Assembly: GCF_002075795.1 (NCBI RefSeq)
Contig: NZ_CP020472.1
Span: 2,091,001-2,155,000, forward strand
DNA: 64,000 nucleotides
Direction of reading: 5' to 3'
Source: Shewanella japonica
GTDB lineage: Bacteria > Pseudomonadota > Gammaproteobacteria > Enterobacterales > Shewanellaceae
Part shown: positions 1 through 8,947 of the stretch, one piece after another
Layout of the letters: each line of letters begins with the position of its first letter
How positions within the stretch are numbered: position 1 is the first letter of the stretch
Program-made: the position numbers and the translations under genes
Notes under the pieces: generated by a model
What the model was told of the DNA's origin: nothing
Database searches by the model: none
What the model saw: only the letters and a program-made list of their open reading frames with translations

Positions 1-590
1 GCTTCTTGAATTGCTTCCCAGTGGTGTTGTAAAACTTTTAAGTCCCACTTTAATTCAGCAGCATCTTTACCAACACCAGCAGTACGTACAATCAGACCCA
101 TACCATTTGGTACAGTTAACTCTGACATAGCCGCTTTAAGCTCAGTACGCTCATCACCTTCGATACGACGCGAAATGCCGCCAGCACGAGGATTATTTGG
201 CATCAGAACTAAATAAGAGCCAGCAAGAGAGATAAACGTTGTTAAGGCAGCGCCTTTATTACCACGTTCTTCTTTATCGATTTGAACGATAACTTCTTGG
301 CCTTCAGATACCACTTCTTTGATATTTGGGCGGCCTTGGAAAGAGTATCCTTTAGGGAAGTATTCGCGAGCGATTTCTTTTAATGGAAGGAAACCGTGAC
401 GGTCAGCGCCGTAATCAACAAACGCAGCTTCTAATGAAGGTTCTACGCGAGTAATGGTGCCTTTATAGATATTTGATTTTTTTTGTTCATGGCCTGGGCT
501 TTCGATATCCAGATCATACAATTGTTGCCCATCTACTAGGGCAACACGCAACTCTTCCGATTGAGTTGCATTAATTAACATACGTTTCAT
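1..590 (-). CDS. rne: Ribonuclease E, N-terminal part (gene runs off the window start)
   Basis: The reverse strand reads [20 protein letters not shown] from an ATG at 590 and stays open to the window edge, giving about 196 residues. This is the N-terminus of RNase E, the endonuclease that starts mRNA decay, matures rRNA and tRNA, and scaffolds the degradosome. An S1 RNA-binding domain falls at about residues 35-120 ([20 protein letters not shown]), followed by the start of the catalytic region. The catalytic Asp residues, Zn-link and C-terminal scaffold lie outside the window. An 8-nt A run on the coding strand (477-484) is intact. The divergent neighbour is rluC, as in E. coli. Identity is certain; only the 3' part is unseen. 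Confidence 0.95.
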   Translation of the reverse strand, partial: MKRMLINATQSEELRVALVDGQQLYDLDIESPGHEQKKSNIYKGTITRVEPSLEAAFVDYGADRHGFLPLKEIAREYFPKGYSFQGRPNIKEVVSEGQEVIVQIDKEERGNKGAALTTFISLAGSYLVLMPNNPRAGGISRRIEGDERTELKAAMSELTVPNGMGLIVRTAGVGKDAAELKWDLKVLQHHWEAIQE

Positions 591-1082
591 GATGACTTAA
601 TTCTTCTAATAAGGTCATCAAACGTCGAGATTTCGTTGCATTACGGGCCTAAAATTGTTGTTCACTAAGCCTCACGGCTGGTTTTTAGGCAAGTTAGGGG
701 CGCATTGCTGTAAGACGCATTCGCTGCGTGTCGCGACCTATTTATGGCTTATTTTTTAATAATTACAAAAACAAGGAATTCGTTGTTAATCGCCAACAAA
801 CCCCATAAATTTAAATTTCTTTTCCGGTAATGCCCAAGACGAATCTGTCTGTTTGATAACAAGCTAAAATTTGTTCGAATAGGGGGGCGTAGGTTTTCAG
901 GAAAACTTAGTAAATAATGATTAAGCAGACGGTTTAACTGTAAAAACGATACTAATCGAATTGTGATGTTTACAATTTGCAAATCAATGACTTGCTACCT
1001 GTCGTGCTCATGAATTCTACTGAAAAAACACCGTAATGATTTGAGCTTGTGAACAATTTATTCACTGTTTATCCTCAATCAC
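591..1082 (-). promoter_or_regulatory. Long 5' leader of rne, likely autoregulatory
   Basis: About 490 bases separate the rne start codon from the best reverse-strand promoter. No convincing gene lies in this stretch; the one short reading frame at 749-982 has no recognisable product. It contains small hairpins such as ACGCA/TGCGT at 715-729 and AGCC/GGCT near 668-679. In E. coli the rne mRNA also has a long structured leader through which RNase E feeds back on its own message. I infer the same role here from length and position; the E. coli hairpins cannot be matched base for base by eye. Confidence 0.45.
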
Positions 1083-1088
1083 AGCGCA

Positions 1089-1117
1089 AATATAGCAATA
1101 AACAATTTATACAGCAA
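1089..1117 (-). promoter_or_regulatory. Candidate sigma-70 promoter for rne
   Basis: On the reverse strand TTGCTG (1117-1112) and TATATT (1094-1089) are separated by exactly 17 bases. This predicts a start near 1082 and a leader of about 490 nt for rne. Confidence 0.45.
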
Positions 1118-1195
1118 TAAAAACCACACATTCTTATTGTCCCATCCAAGCAAAACTTAGGGTACAATGTGCCTCGTAATTACTATAGGCGCATC

Positions 1196-2152
1196 ATGAA
1201 TACAGAAACTCCCACGAAAGTTCAGTTGGTCACCATTGATGAAGATCATTTTGAGCAACGCATTGATAATTTTTTACTCACCAAACTTAAAGGTGTCCCT
1301 AAAAGCATGATTTATCGTATTGTGCGAAAGGGCGAGGTTAGAGTTAACAAAAAACGCATTAAACCTGAGTACAAATTACAAATTGATGATGTGGTTCGTA
1401 TTCCACCAGTCAGAATGGCTGAGAAAGATTACCGAACAGCGCCGTCACCTAAATTATCTAAAGTGACTCAGCTAGAACAGCGTATTATTCATGAAGATAA
1501 TCACTTAATCGTATTAAATAAGCCGGCTGGGATTGCAGTTCACGGTGGCAGTGGTGTGGATTTTGGTGTGATTGAGGGCTTACGCTCTTTGCGTCCACAG
1601 CAAAAGTTTTTAGAACTAGTACATCGTCTGGATAAAGATACCTCAGGGGTTCTCCTCATCGCTAAAAAGCGAAGTGCATTAAAGCATTTGCATGATCAGT
1701 TACGTAAAAAAACCATGCAAAAAGATTATTTGGCGTTGGTGCGTGGTGATTGGCAAGCGAAAGATAAAATCGTTAAAGCGCCGCTGTTAAAAATTACTCT
1801 TAAGTCTGGTGAACGCATTGTTCGTGTGAATCAAGAGGGTAAGCCTTCTGAAACTCGTTACAAAATCATGCAGCGTTATCAAGGTTGTACCCTTGTAAAG
1901 GCAAGCCCTGTCACTGGCCGTACTCATCAAATCCGTGTTCATTGTCAATTTGCGGGCCATGCTATCGCTTGTGATGATAAATATAGCGAACAAAAATTTG
2001 ATGATGCAATGCGCGAAAAAGGGTTAAATCGTCTATTTTTGCATGCGGCAGAACTTAAATTCATTCATCCAGAGAATGATGAAGTCAAAATAGTGAAAGC
2101 GCCATTAGATGACGTATTACAATCAACATTAGAAAAGCTGAAACGCGCATGA
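1196..2152 (+). CDS. rluC: 23S rRNA pseudouridine synthase RluC (positions 955/2504/2580 type)
   Basis: A 318-residue RluA-family pseudouridine synthase that modifies 23S rRNA. An S4 RNA-binding domain occupies about residues 20-80, and the catalytic motif HRLDKDTSG is at about 143-151 with the catalytic Asp near 146. A GTG at 1169 would add nine residues. I prefer the ATG at 1196 because a TACAAT -10 element at 1163-1168 would put the transcription start downstream of that GTG, and 318 residues match E. coli RluC (319). Its 3' end overlaps the next gene by ATGA, so the two are translationally coupled. The rne-rluC divergent pair is the E. coli arrangement. Confidence 0.93.
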   Translation: MNTETPTKVQLVTIDEDHFEQRIDNFLLTKLKGVPKSMIYRIVRKGEVRVNKKRIKPEYKLQIDDVVRIPPVRMAEKDYRTAPSPKLSKVTQLEQRIIHEDNHLIVLNKPAGIAVHGGSGVDFGVIEGLRSLRPQQKFLELVHRLDKDTSGVLLIAKKRSALKHLHDQLRKKTMQKDYLALVRGDWQAKDKIVKAPLLKITLKSGERIVRVNQEGKPSETRYKIMQRYQGCTLVKASPVTGRTHQIRVHCQFAGHAIACDDKYSEQKFDDAMREKGLNRLFLHAAELKFIHPENDEVKIVKAPLDDVLQSTLEKLKRA

Positions 2153-2805
2153 ATCAAGACACAATTAAGCAGTATGAGTTAGTGATTTTTGATTGGGATG
2201 GCACATTAATGGATTCAATTGGTAAGATTGTTGATTGCATGCAATGTGTTGCTAAAGAATTGAATTTACTTGTGCCGTCAGAGCAACAAGTTCGAGATAT
2301 CATTGGATTGTCTATATTACCAGCGATGGAAAAATTATTTCCTGACAATCCTGAACAATATGATGCACTGCTTGAAGCTTATAAAAACTATTATATGAAT
2401 ATTAACGCGACGCCTTCGCCTTTATTTGATGGTATTGAGTCAGTGCTTTCACAGATTAAAGCCAATGGGCAGACGCTTGCTATCGCGACAGGTAAACGCC
2501 GAGCAGGCCTTGACCGTATGCTTACTGAGACAGGCTTAGGTCATTATTTTATTGCAACACGTTCGGCTGATGAGGCGGAATCTAAACCGCATCCATCTAT
2601 GATTACTTCATTGCTTGAAGAATTGGACATCTGTCCAAGTAAAACGGTAATGATAGGTGATTCAAAATTAGATATTGCGATGGCTAATAATGCTGGCGTG
2701 AATAGTATTGGAGTGACTTATGGCGCTCATAGCCTAGAAGATTTACTAACCCAGTCACCGACAAATACAGTTAATTCGCCGCAAGATATTCTGTTGCATA
2801 TATAA
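2149..2805 (+). CDS. HAD-family phosphatase (phosphoglycolate phosphatase-like)
   Basis: A 218-residue HAD subfamily IA hydrolase. Motif I is FDWDGT at residues 14-19, with nucleophile Asp15 and acid/base Asp17. A Thr/Lys region (ATGKRRAG) follows the cap, and motif IV is GDSKLDIAMA in the last quarter. The length fits a Gph-like small-molecule phosphatase with a helical cap. The substrate cannot be told from sequence. It overlaps the rluC stop by four bases and a strong terminator follows, so it is the last gene of an rluC operon. Conserved linkage to rluC hints at a housekeeping or metabolite-repair role, which is inference. Confidence 0.85.
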   Translation: MNQDTIKQYELVIFDWDGTLMDSIGKIVDCMQCVAKELNLLVPSEQQVRDIIGLSILPAMEKLFPDNPEQYDALLEAYKNYYMNINATPSPLFDGIESVLSQIKANGQTLAIATGKRRAGLDRMLTETGLGHYFIATRSADEAESKPHPSMITSLLEELDICPSKTVMIGDSKLDIAMANNAGVNSIGVTYGAHSLEDLLTQSPTNTVNSPQDILLHI

Positions 2806-2855
2806 GTTGACTCTTTCACAAAAACTCGTCGACGGTTGCAAAACATGGTTCTATC

Positions 2856-2885
2856 AGCCGCAGCTCAATCTGCGGCTTTTTATTA
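2856..2885 (+). terminator. Rho-independent terminator after rluC-HAD operon
   Basis: Perfect 8-bp stem AGCCGCAG / CTGCGGCT with a six-base loop, followed by a T-rich tail. Confidence 0.85.
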
Positions 2886-2972
2886 TTTATTTTTTGGTTA
2901 ATTAAGCTTTCTACGGGCCTTGTAAACTTCTAGAAGGGGTTGGGTTTTCTAGTAAAATATTATTTGTGTATT

Positions 2973-3584
2973 TTATTGAGATGTCAGAACGTCTAATCCA
3001 TGGCATTTTAACAAAGCGATAAGCTTAATCAGTGGCAAACCAATTAATGTATTTGGGTCATCACCAGCTAATTTGTCAAATAGTGCAATTCCTAAGCCTT
3101 CAGACTTAAAACTTCCTGCACAATATAACGGTTGCTCAAGCTCTACGTAACGAGTTATTTCTTCAAGGGTTAACTGCCTAAAGTGAACAGTAAAGGGTTC
3201 TACGATGGAATGGGCTTGTAAACTATCGCTATTAATGACACTAAGGCCAGTATAAAAGGTGATAGCTTGGCCTGAAGCTTGTTGTAATTGTTTGATTGCA
3301 TTGTCTTGTGTCAGTGGTTTACCGATAATATTGCCATTAATAACGGCTACTTGATCTGAACCAATGACCAGTGCCTCATCGTTTGTCTGACTTGTTTGCT
3401 GATATAGTTTAGCCCCTGCGAGAGCCTTGGCTTTTGCTAGTCTTAATACCAACTCTTCAGCGTTTTCATTCTCTAGTGCTTTCTCGTCTGTTTCAGGTGA
3501 AATACAGTCAAATGGAAGCTGCAATTTACTGAGGATTTCTTTGCGATAAATGGATGTTGAAGCTAAGATGATTTTTGTATTCAT
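2973..3584 (-). CDS. yceF: Maf-family nucleoside triphosphate pyrophosphatase (YceF type)
   Basis: A 203-residue Maf/YceF protein. The N-terminus [18 protein letters not shown] carries the family S-x-x-R-x-x-L signature at about residues 10-17. The SDQV motif is near residue 77 and the acidic metal-binding residues follow. Family members hydrolyse non-canonical nucleotides; the YceF branch in E. coli prefers 7-methyl-GTP. The subfamily is assigned mainly from context: as in E. coli it sits divergently next to yceD-rpmF-plsX. It is transcribed alone, with its promoter in the 240-base gap before yceD. Confidence 0.9.
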   Translation of the reverse strand: MNTKIILASTSIYRKEILSKLQLPFDCISPETDEKALENENAEELVLRLAKAKALAGAKLYQQTSQTNDEALVIGSDQVAVINGNIIGKPLTQDNAIKQLQQASGQAITFYTGLSVINSDSLQAHSIVEPFTVHFRQLTLEEITRYVELEQPLYCAGSFKSEGLGIALFDKLAGDDPNTLIGLPLIKLIALLKCHGLDVLTSQ

Positions 3585-3661
3585 GGGGTGCGATTCGTCT
3601 ATTTGTCCAATTGCGACTATATTAAGTCAAAATTGCGTTCAAATGCAGTAAATTTAGTCGG

Positions 3662-3677
3662 ATCACGCTTGTGATCG
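3662..3677. repeat. Short perfect inverted repeat between yceF and yceD
   Basis: GATCAC GCTT GTGATC, six base pairs with a four-base loop, lies in the divergent intergenic region. It could be an operator or chance; no factor is recognised. Confidence 0.3.
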
Positions 3678-3786
3678 CTCGCGGTCACAGGTAATATTTC
3701 GCTTCGATCAATTTTAATGTTGGCGTTTTAGTTAATCGTTCATTTTGTTTGGTTATGTATTTAACCGCAATTTGGATAAATTTCCT

Positions 3787-3813
3787 TTGACTCTAGCGTT
3801 TTCAAACTATAAT
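3787..3813 (+). promoter_or_regulatory. Candidate promoter for yceD-rpmF, almost abutting the start codon
   Basis: TTGACT (3787-3792) and TATAAT (3808-3813) are separated by 15 bases, short but with near-consensus hexamers. Predicted initiation at about 3820 leaves only about five bases before the yceD ATG. Confidence 0.55.
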
Positions 3814-3824
3814 ATGCGCGCCTT

Positions 3825-4349
3825 ATGCAAACAGTAAAGATACCAGTATCAATTGATCCTATTCGAACTGCTGCCAGTGGTCTTCGTTATGAAGGCATTG
3901 TGCCAGGCAGACAGAATAAGCGATTAAACGAGTTATGTGCTGGCGATTGTTCCGATGTGACAGTGTCGTTAGAATGTGGCGTCGATATTCAGGGGATAGT
4001 CTACCTTAGCGGGAAGGCTGTGACGGAGCTCACTCTGCTATGTCAACGTTGCATGACACCATATACCACAGAGGTTACGGTCGACTTCTCCTTTAGTCCT
4101 TGTAAGACTCAAGAAGAAATCGATGAGCTCCCGGATGCGTATGAGCCGATTGAGTGCAATGAAATTGGTGAAGTTCGTCTGCATCAGTTGATTGAAGATG
4201 AATTGATAATCGCTATGCCAATTATTCCTATGCATCAGAATGCTGATTGCAATCTAGGAACAAGTGACATAGCTGTAGGCGAAATCGAGCCCTCTCAAGA
4301 GGAGCGTCCAAATCCGTTTGCAGTGTTAGAAAAACTGAAGAGCAAGTAA
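3825..4349 (+). CDS. yceD: YceD, 23S rRNA accumulation protein (DUF177)
   Basis: A 174-residue YceD/DUF177 protein, linked in bacteria to 23S rRNA accumulation and found next to rpmF. The conserved CxxC-type patch appears as LLCQRCMTPY (about residues 91-100), and the conserved acidic stretch ending LPDAYEPIE and NEIGEV follows. The C-terminal NPFAVLEKLK is typical. The start MQTVKIPVSIDPIRTA matches the E. coli N-terminus, so it is well placed. No Shine-Dalgarno sequence precedes it and the predicted promoter is almost touching it, so the mRNA may be leaderless or nearly so. It is the first gene of the rpmF-plsX-fab cluster. Confidence 0.93.
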   Translation: MQTVKIPVSIDPIRTAASGLRYEGIVPGRQNKRLNELCAGDCSDVTVSLECGVDIQGIVYLSGKAVTELTLLCQRCMTPYTTEVTVDFSFSPCKTQEEIDELPDAYEPIECNEIGEVRLHQLIEDELIIAMPIIPMHQNADCNLGTSDIAVGEIEPSQEERPNPFAVLEKLKSK

Positions 4350-4366
4350 TCTAGGAGACAAGTCAA

Positions 4367-4537
4367 ATGGCTGTACAACAGAATAAAAAATCACGTTCAA
4401 AGCGCGGCATGCGCCGTTCACACGATGCATTGAGCACTGCTCAATTATCTGTAGACGCTACTAGCGGTGAATTACATCTACGTCACAACGTGACTGCTGA
4501 TGGTTTCTACCGCGGTAAAAAGGTTATCAACAAGTAA
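4367..4537 (+). CDS. rpmF: 50S ribosomal protein L32
   Basis: A 56-residue protein, [20 protein letters not shown] at its N-terminus, recognisable as L32 (E. coli has 57 residues). The basic N-terminal half and the C-terminal YRGKKVINK are typical. It has a clear ribosome-binding site (AGGAGA at 4353-4358) and starts 17 bases after yceD, whose neighbourhood it always shares. No CxxC zinc motif is present, so this is the zinc-free type. Confidence 0.97.
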   Translation: MAVQQNKKSRSKRGMRRSHDALSTAQLSVDATSGELHLRHNVTADGFYRGKKVINK

Positions 4538-4552
4538 TTTGTTGCTAATCTT

Positions 4553-5581
4553 ATGACGGATCTGACGCTCGCGTTGGATGTGATGGGGGGCGATAATGGC
4601 CCTTCCGTCACAGTGCCTGCAGCCTTGCAGGCACTTAAATTCAATTCCCAACTATCATTAATTCTTGTAGGCAATCAAGCCGAGATTGATCCCTTTTTAG
4701 TTGAGATTGACAGTGCCATTCGTGCACGCATTCAAATTGTTCATACCACTGAAGTTATCACCATGGGTGATAGGCCTATTCATGCCATTCGTTCTCGTAA
4801 ACAAAGTTCTATGCGTCTTGCATTAGAACTTGTTAAAGACGGCAAGGCACAAGCGTGTGTGAGTGCGGGTAATACAGGTGCTTTAATGGCACTCGCTAAA
4901 ATATTACTCAAAACCTTACCGGGTGTTGATAGACCCGCTTTAGTGAGTTGTTTGCCTGCTGTTACAGGTAAGCCTGTATATCTATTAGATCTTGGCGCTA
5001 ATGTGTCCTGTGATTCTGAAACCCTTTTTCAGTTTGCAGTCATGGGCTCTGTTTTATGTGAAGCTGTCCATAAACGTGCCAAACCCAAAATTGCATTACT
5101 TAATGTCGGAATAGAAGACGTTAAGGGAAATGATCAAGTTCAACAAGCCGCTCAATACTTAATTGATACCGAGCAAGTCAATTACACTGGATTTATTGAA
5201 GGTGATGAAATATTCACTGGAAATGTTGATGTCATTGTTTGTGATGGATTTGTCGGCAATATCACTTTAAAAACTTCTGAAGGAATAGCGAAGTTACTCG
5301 TACATCAGTTAAAACGAGGCTTAACGCAAGGTTTATTCGTTCGGATGTTGTCTAAACTCCTCGCTCCACGTATACAATCTGTGCTTAGTAAGATGAACCC
5401 CGACCACTATAATGGTGCAAGTCTGATAGGATTGCGCGGAATAGTAGTAAAGAGTCACGGAAATGCAGATGAAGCAGCATATTTACAAGCAATTAATTTA
5501 GCTGCTACAGAAGCGAAACGTCGTCTTCCAGAAATGATTAAAGATCGTTTGGAGACGATTCTTTTAGACATCAATAACTGA
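4553..5581 (+). CDS. plsX: Phosphate acyltransferase PlsX
   Basis: A 342-residue PlsX, which makes acyl-phosphate from acyl-ACP for phospholipid synthesis. The N-terminal [18 protein letters not shown] (about residues 7-24) and [13 protein letters not shown] are diagnostic, as are the DLGANVSC and VCDGFVGN motifs. It begins 15 bases after rpmF with no clear ribosome-binding site, so it probably relies on coupling to rpmF. The fabH start follows after only nine bases. Confidence 0.97.
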   Translation: MTDLTLALDVMGGDNGPSVTVPAALQALKFNSQLSLILVGNQAEIDPFLVEIDSAIRARIQIVHTTEVITMGDRPIHAIRSRKQSSMRLALELVKDGKAQACVSAGNTGALMALAKILLKTLPGVDRPALVSCLPAVTGKPVYLLDLGANVSCDSETLFQFAVMGSVLCEAVHKRAKPKIALLNVGIEDVKGNDQVQQAAQYLIDTEQVNYTGFIEGDEIFTGNVDVIVCDGFVGNITLKTSEGIAKLLVHQLKRGLTQGLFVRMLSKLLAPRIQSVLSKMNPDHYNGASLIGLRGIVVKSHGNADEAAYLQAINLAATEAKRRLPEMIKDRLETILLDINN

Positions 5582-5590
5582 TCTCATTAT

Positions 5591-6550
5591 ATGCATACAA
5601 AAATTCTCGGAACTGGTAGTTATCTACCGGTGCAAGTTCGTAGTAATCACGATCTAGAAAAAATGGTTGAAACTTCAGATCAATGGATTGTGGAGCGTAC
5701 AGGAATATCTGAACGCCGCATTGCTGCTGAAGATGAAACTGTGACCACGATGGGATATCAAGCAGCATTACAGGCATTAGAAATGGCCGGTGTTGAGGCC
5801 AGTGAGCTTGATATGATTGTTTGTGGTACTACGAGCGCAAGTAATGCTTTTCCTGCTGCCGCATGTGAAATACAAAAATTATTAGGCATTCACACCATTC
5901 CTGCTTTTGATATTGCCGCTGCATGTTCAGGCTTTGTTTATGCATTATCTGTAGCTGATCAGTTTGTTAAAACCGGTGCAGCAAAGAAAGTATTGGTCAT
6001 AGGTGCTGATGTGTTATCACGTCTGTGTGATCCTGAAGATAGGACCACAGTGATTTTATTTGGTGACGGCGCTGGTGCAGCCGTGATTGGTGCAAGTGAA
6101 CAACCCGGTATTATTTCAACGCACATATATGCAGATGGCCGTCAGGGCGATTTATTAAAGTGTTCATTCCCACCAAGAGCGGCAGAGTCGTCAGAAGCCG
6201 TTAGCTTCATGACAATGAAAGGGAATGATGTATTCAAATTTGCTGTCACTCAGCTATCACATGTTGTAACTGAAACATTGCGAATTAACAATATTGATAA
6301 ATCTGAGATTGATTGGTTAGTACCTCATCAAGCTAACTTCAGAATTATCAAAGCAACAGCTAAAAAGTTGGATATGAGTTTAGACAAAGTCGTATTGACC
6401 TTAGCAAAGCATGGCAATACTTCTGCTGCATCAGTGCCTATTGCATTGGACGAAGCAGTAAGAGATGGTCGAATTCAACGTGGTCAGCTTATATTACTTG
6501 AAGCATTCGGTGGCGGATTTGCTTGGGGTAGTGCATTAGTAAGATTCTAG
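5591..6550 (+). CDS. fabH: Beta-ketoacyl-ACP synthase III
   Basis: A 319-residue FabH, which condenses acetyl-CoA with malonyl-ACP to start fatty-acid synthesis. The catalytic triad is visible: Cys112 in AAACSGF, His in PHQANFRI (about 246) and Asn in KHGNTSAA (about 276). Length and start match the family. It is tightly linked to plsX. A weak hairpin-plus-T-run after it may reduce read-through into fabD. Confidence 0.97.
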   Translation: MHTKILGTGSYLPVQVRSNHDLEKMVETSDQWIVERTGISERRIAAEDETVTTMGYQAALQALEMAGVEASELDMIVCGTTSASNAFPAAACEIQKLLGIHTIPAFDIAAACSGFVYALSVADQFVKTGAAKKVLVIGADVLSRLCDPEDRTTVILFGDGAGAAVIGASEQPGIISTHIYADGRQGDLLKCSFPPRAAESSEAVSFMTMKGNDVFKFAVTQLSHVVTETLRINNIDKSEIDWLVPHQANFRIIKATAKKLDMSLDKVVLTLAKHGNTSAASVPIALDEAVRDGRIQRGQLILLEAFGGGFAWGSALVRF

Positions 6551-6588
6551 ATTTTTTGTAATATCACCAGTAAGCTACTAGACACCTA

Positions 6589-6616
6589 AAGACATAGATT
6601 TCTGTGTCTTTTTATT
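6589..6616 (+). terminator. Weak terminator or attenuator between fabH and fabD
   Basis: AAGACATA pairs with TGTGTCTT (one G-T pair) around a short loop and runs into TTTTATTTAT. It lies inside the cluster, so it may set the fabD level relative to plsX-fabH rather than end the operon. Confidence 0.55.
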
Positions 6617-6674
6617 TATAGTATTGGTGAAGTTCTATTTCATTTTTCATGAACGAAAAAAGGTAATAATTATA

Positions 6675-7601
6675 ATGGAAAATATGGCTTTCGTTTTTCC
6701 TGGACAAGGTTCACAAGCTGTTGGCATGTTAGCTGATCTTGCGGTTGAATTTCCCATTGTCACAGAAACTTTTTCTCAAGCAAGTGCGGTTTTAGGTTAC
6801 GACTTATGGGCGTTAACACAAGATGGTCCTGCTGAAAAACTTAATGAAACAGATAAAACTCAACCTGCATTATTAACAGCAAGTGTTGCTATTTGGCGTG
6901 CGTATGAAGAAAGTGGTGCAGCTAAGCCTGCATTACTAGCAGGTCATAGTTTGGGTGAGTACTCAGCACTAGTTTGCGGTGGCGTAATAGCATTTGAAGA
7001 CGCAGTGAAATTAGTTGAGCTGCGTGGCCAATTAATGCAACAAGCGGTTCCTGCTGGAACAGGGGCAATGTTTGCTGTAATTGGTCTTGATAACGATTCA
7101 ATTGCAAAAGCCTGTGAAGAGTCTGCCAATGGTGCAGTCGTCAGTCCGGTAAACTTTAACAGCCCTGGCCAAGTGGTTATTGCTGGTGAAAAAGAAGCAA
7201 CTGAAAGAGCTGCTGCTGCATGTAAAGCTGCTGGTGCTAAAATGGCTGTTGCACTACCTGTGAGTGTGCCTTCACATTGTGCGCTTATGAAACCTGCGGC
7301 AGAAAAGCTTGCTGCTGCACTTGAAGCTATTACGTTTAATGAGCCAACGATCAATGTTATCAATAACGTTGATGTTGCTGCTCCTACATCAGAGTCAGAT
7401 ATAAAAGATGCGTTAGTACGCCAATTATATTGCCCAGTGCGCTGGAGCGAAACAATTGAGTTTATTGCTTCTCAAGGTGTTACTGAACTTGTTGAAATGG
7501 GACCTGGAAAGGTACTAACAGGGTTAACAAAAAGAATAAATAAATCGTTAAAGGGGCAAGCTGTGAATAATGCTGCGTCTTTATCTGCTTTAATCCAATA
7601 A
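6675..7601 (+). CDS. fabD: Malonyl-CoA:ACP transacylase
   Basis: A 308-residue FabD. GQGSQ is at residues 10-14, the active-site Ser92 is in GHSLGEYSALV, Arg117 is in ELRGQL, and the catalytic His is in VPSHCALM (about 200). The open frame extends 17 codons further upstream, but the ATG at 6675 gives MAFVFPGQGSQ in the family position, matches E. coli (309 residues) and follows AAGGT. It loads malonate onto ACP for all elongation steps. Nine bases separate it from fabG, so they are co-transcribed. Confidence 0.96.
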   Translation: MENMAFVFPGQGSQAVGMLADLAVEFPIVTETFSQASAVLGYDLWALTQDGPAEKLNETDKTQPALLTASVAIWRAYEESGAAKPALLAGHSLGEYSALVCGGVIAFEDAVKLVELRGQLMQQAVPAGTGAMFAVIGLDNDSIAKACEESANGAVVSPVNFNSPGQVVIAGEKEATERAAAACKAAGAKMAVALPVSVPSHCALMKPAAEKLAAALEAITFNEPTINVINNVDVAAPTSESDIKDALVRQLYCPVRWSETIEFIASQGVTELVEMGPGKVLTGLTKRINKSLKGQAVNNAASLSALIQ

Positions 7602-7610
7602 GGAAAAGAC

Positions 7611-8357
7611 ATGAGCATTAGCATGAATTTAACAGGCAAAGTAGCTTTAGTTACAGGTGCAAGCCGTGGTATCGGCCGCGCTATATCAGAAACTCTGGTT
7701 GAAGCTGGCGCTGTAGTTATTGGTACTGCAACAAGTGAGAAAGGTGCTGCAGCAATTCAAGATTACCTTGGTGATAAAGGTCATGGTTTAGTTTTAAACG
7801 TCACCGATAGTGAGTCAGTTGCGCAATTATTCGCCCAGATCAAAGAAAAAGCCGGTGATGTTGATATTCTGATTAACAATGCGGGTATTACTCGTGATAA
7901 TTTATTGATGAGAATGAAAGATGATGAGTGGCAAGATATCGTTGACACCAATTTGACTTCACTGTTTAGATTATCTAAACCTGTTATGCGTTCTATGATG
8001 AAAAAACGTAATGGCCGCATTATTAATATTGGCTCAGTTGTAGGTACAATGGGCAATGCAGGGCAAGTAAATTACTCTGCGGCAAAAGCTGGATTGATCG
8101 GATTTACAAAATCTCTTGCTAGAGAGATTGCATCTCGTCAAATAACAGTTAATGCTATTGCACCAGGTTTCATTCAAACTGATATGACTGATGAGCTAAA
8201 TGAAGAGCAACAACAAGCCATTATGTCTCAAGTTCCAATGGAACGTTTAGGACAAGCACAAGAAATTGCTAATGCTGTTTTATTCTTGGCATCTGACTCA
8301 GCTGCTTACATAACAGGTGAAACCCTGCATGTAAATGGCGGAATGTACATGGTTTAA
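7611..8357 (+). CDS. fabG: 3-oxoacyl-ACP reductase
   Basis: A 248-residue short-chain dehydrogenase. The cofactor loop TGASRGIG is at 15-22, NNAG at 89-92, and the catalytic Ser142, Tyr155 and Lys159 are in GSVVG and YSAAK. The C-terminus GETLHVNGGMYM is typical of FabG. The first ATG is chosen because AAGGAAAAG stands at ideal spacing; a second ATG four codons later (MNLTGK) is closer to the E. coli start. It reduces beta-ketoacyl-ACP with NADPH. Confidence 0.97.
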   Translation: MSISMNLTGKVALVTGASRGIGRAISETLVEAGAVVIGTATSEKGAAAIQDYLGDKGHGLVLNVTDSESVAQLFAQIKEKAGDVDILINNAGITRDNLLMRMKDDEWQDIVDTNLTSLFRLSKPVMRSMMKKRNGRIINIGSVVGTMGNAGQVNYSAAKAGLIGFTKSLAREIASRQITVNAIAPGFIQTDMTDELNEEQQQAIMSQVPMERLGQAQEIANAVLFLASDSAAYITGETLHVNGGMYMV

Positions 8358-8381
8358 TCGCCTTTTATGGCAACGACTTTA

Positions 8382-8410
8382 TTGAATCTCGTTTGATATC
8401 AAAGTATGAT
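8382..8410 (+). promoter_or_regulatory. Candidate acpP promoter
   Basis: TTGAAT (8382-8387) and TATGAT (8405-8410) are separated by 17 bases. Predicted start is about 8417, giving acpP a leader of about 100 nt, consistent with the strong independent expression expected of acyl carrier protein. Confidence 0.5.
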
Positions 8411-8412
8411 AA

Positions 8413-8435
8413 TTTTCGTGGTTAGACCACGAAAA
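8413..8435. repeat. Perfect 10-bp inverted repeat overlapping the predicted acpP transcription start
   Basis: TTTTCGTGGT, three bases, then ACCACGAAAA. It lies immediately after the -10 element, so it is either an operator or a hairpin at the 5' end of the acpP mRNA. There is no T run after it, so it is not a standard terminator. Confidence 0.6.
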
Positions 8436-8516
8436 CTAAGCTTGCATTGTCAGCTGGATCGAATAAACTACTCGCAATCTTACGCAAGTGTGTAATTTGA
8501 ATAGGAAAGAAAACTA

Positions 8517-8750
8517 ATGAGCAACATCGAAGAACGTGTAAAGAAAATCATCATTGAGCAACTTGGCGTTAAAGAAGAAGACGTTAAATCAGCTGCATCA
8601 TTCGTAGACGATTTAGGTGCAGATTCTCTGGACACTGTTGAATTGGTTATGGCTCTAGAAGAAGAGTTTGACACCGAGATCCCTGATGAAGAAGCTGAAA
8701 AGATCACTACTGTTCAAGCAGCGATCGATTACGTTTCAAAGAATCAGTAA
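8517..8750 (+). CDS. acpP: Acyl carrier protein
   Basis: A 77-residue acidic protein with the phosphopantetheine attachment site [12 protein letters not shown], serine 37. It is essentially identical in layout to E. coli AcpP. A ribosome-binding site (AGGAAAG) precedes the ATG. It has its own predicted promoter upstream and a very strong terminator downstream, so most of its mRNA is probably monocistronic. Confidence 0.98.
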   Translation: MSNIEERVKKIIIEQLGVKEEDVKSAASFVDDLGADSLDTVELVMALEEEFDTEIPDEEAEKITTVQAAIDYVSKNQ

Positions 8751-8762
8751 TCCCAGATTTAC

Positions 8763-8797
8763 AAAAACAGGTGGCATTTATGCCGCCTGTTTTTGTT
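8763..8797 (+). terminator. Strong terminator after acpP
   Basis: ACAGGTGGCA / TGCCGCCTGT, 10 bp with one G-T pair and a four-base loop, flanked by A and T runs. Confidence 0.93.
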
Positions 8798-8947
8798 TCT
8801 GAAGTCGATTTTTTTCGACTAGACTTATTTTCAACGCGTTAATCCTTCTGCTCGATTCTTATCTGCCCAATTAACCTTGTTTGTTGGTGATGGATTAACC
8901 AATTATCTTTATTTGGCTTATGCCTATTTATTTCAAAGGTGAATACT

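Noticed and set aside
749..982. 77-codon reverse-strand frame in the rne leader
   Set aside because: No recognisable domain, AT-rich composition, and it falls in the expected untranslated leader of rne.
6944..7363. 139-codon open frame antisense to fabD
   Set aside because: Ala/Ser-rich shadow of a well-identified gene with no recognisable product.
8480..8707. Reverse-strand Ser-rich frame over acpP
   Set aside because: Shadow of acpP; the composition simply mirrors the acidic acyl carrier protein codons.
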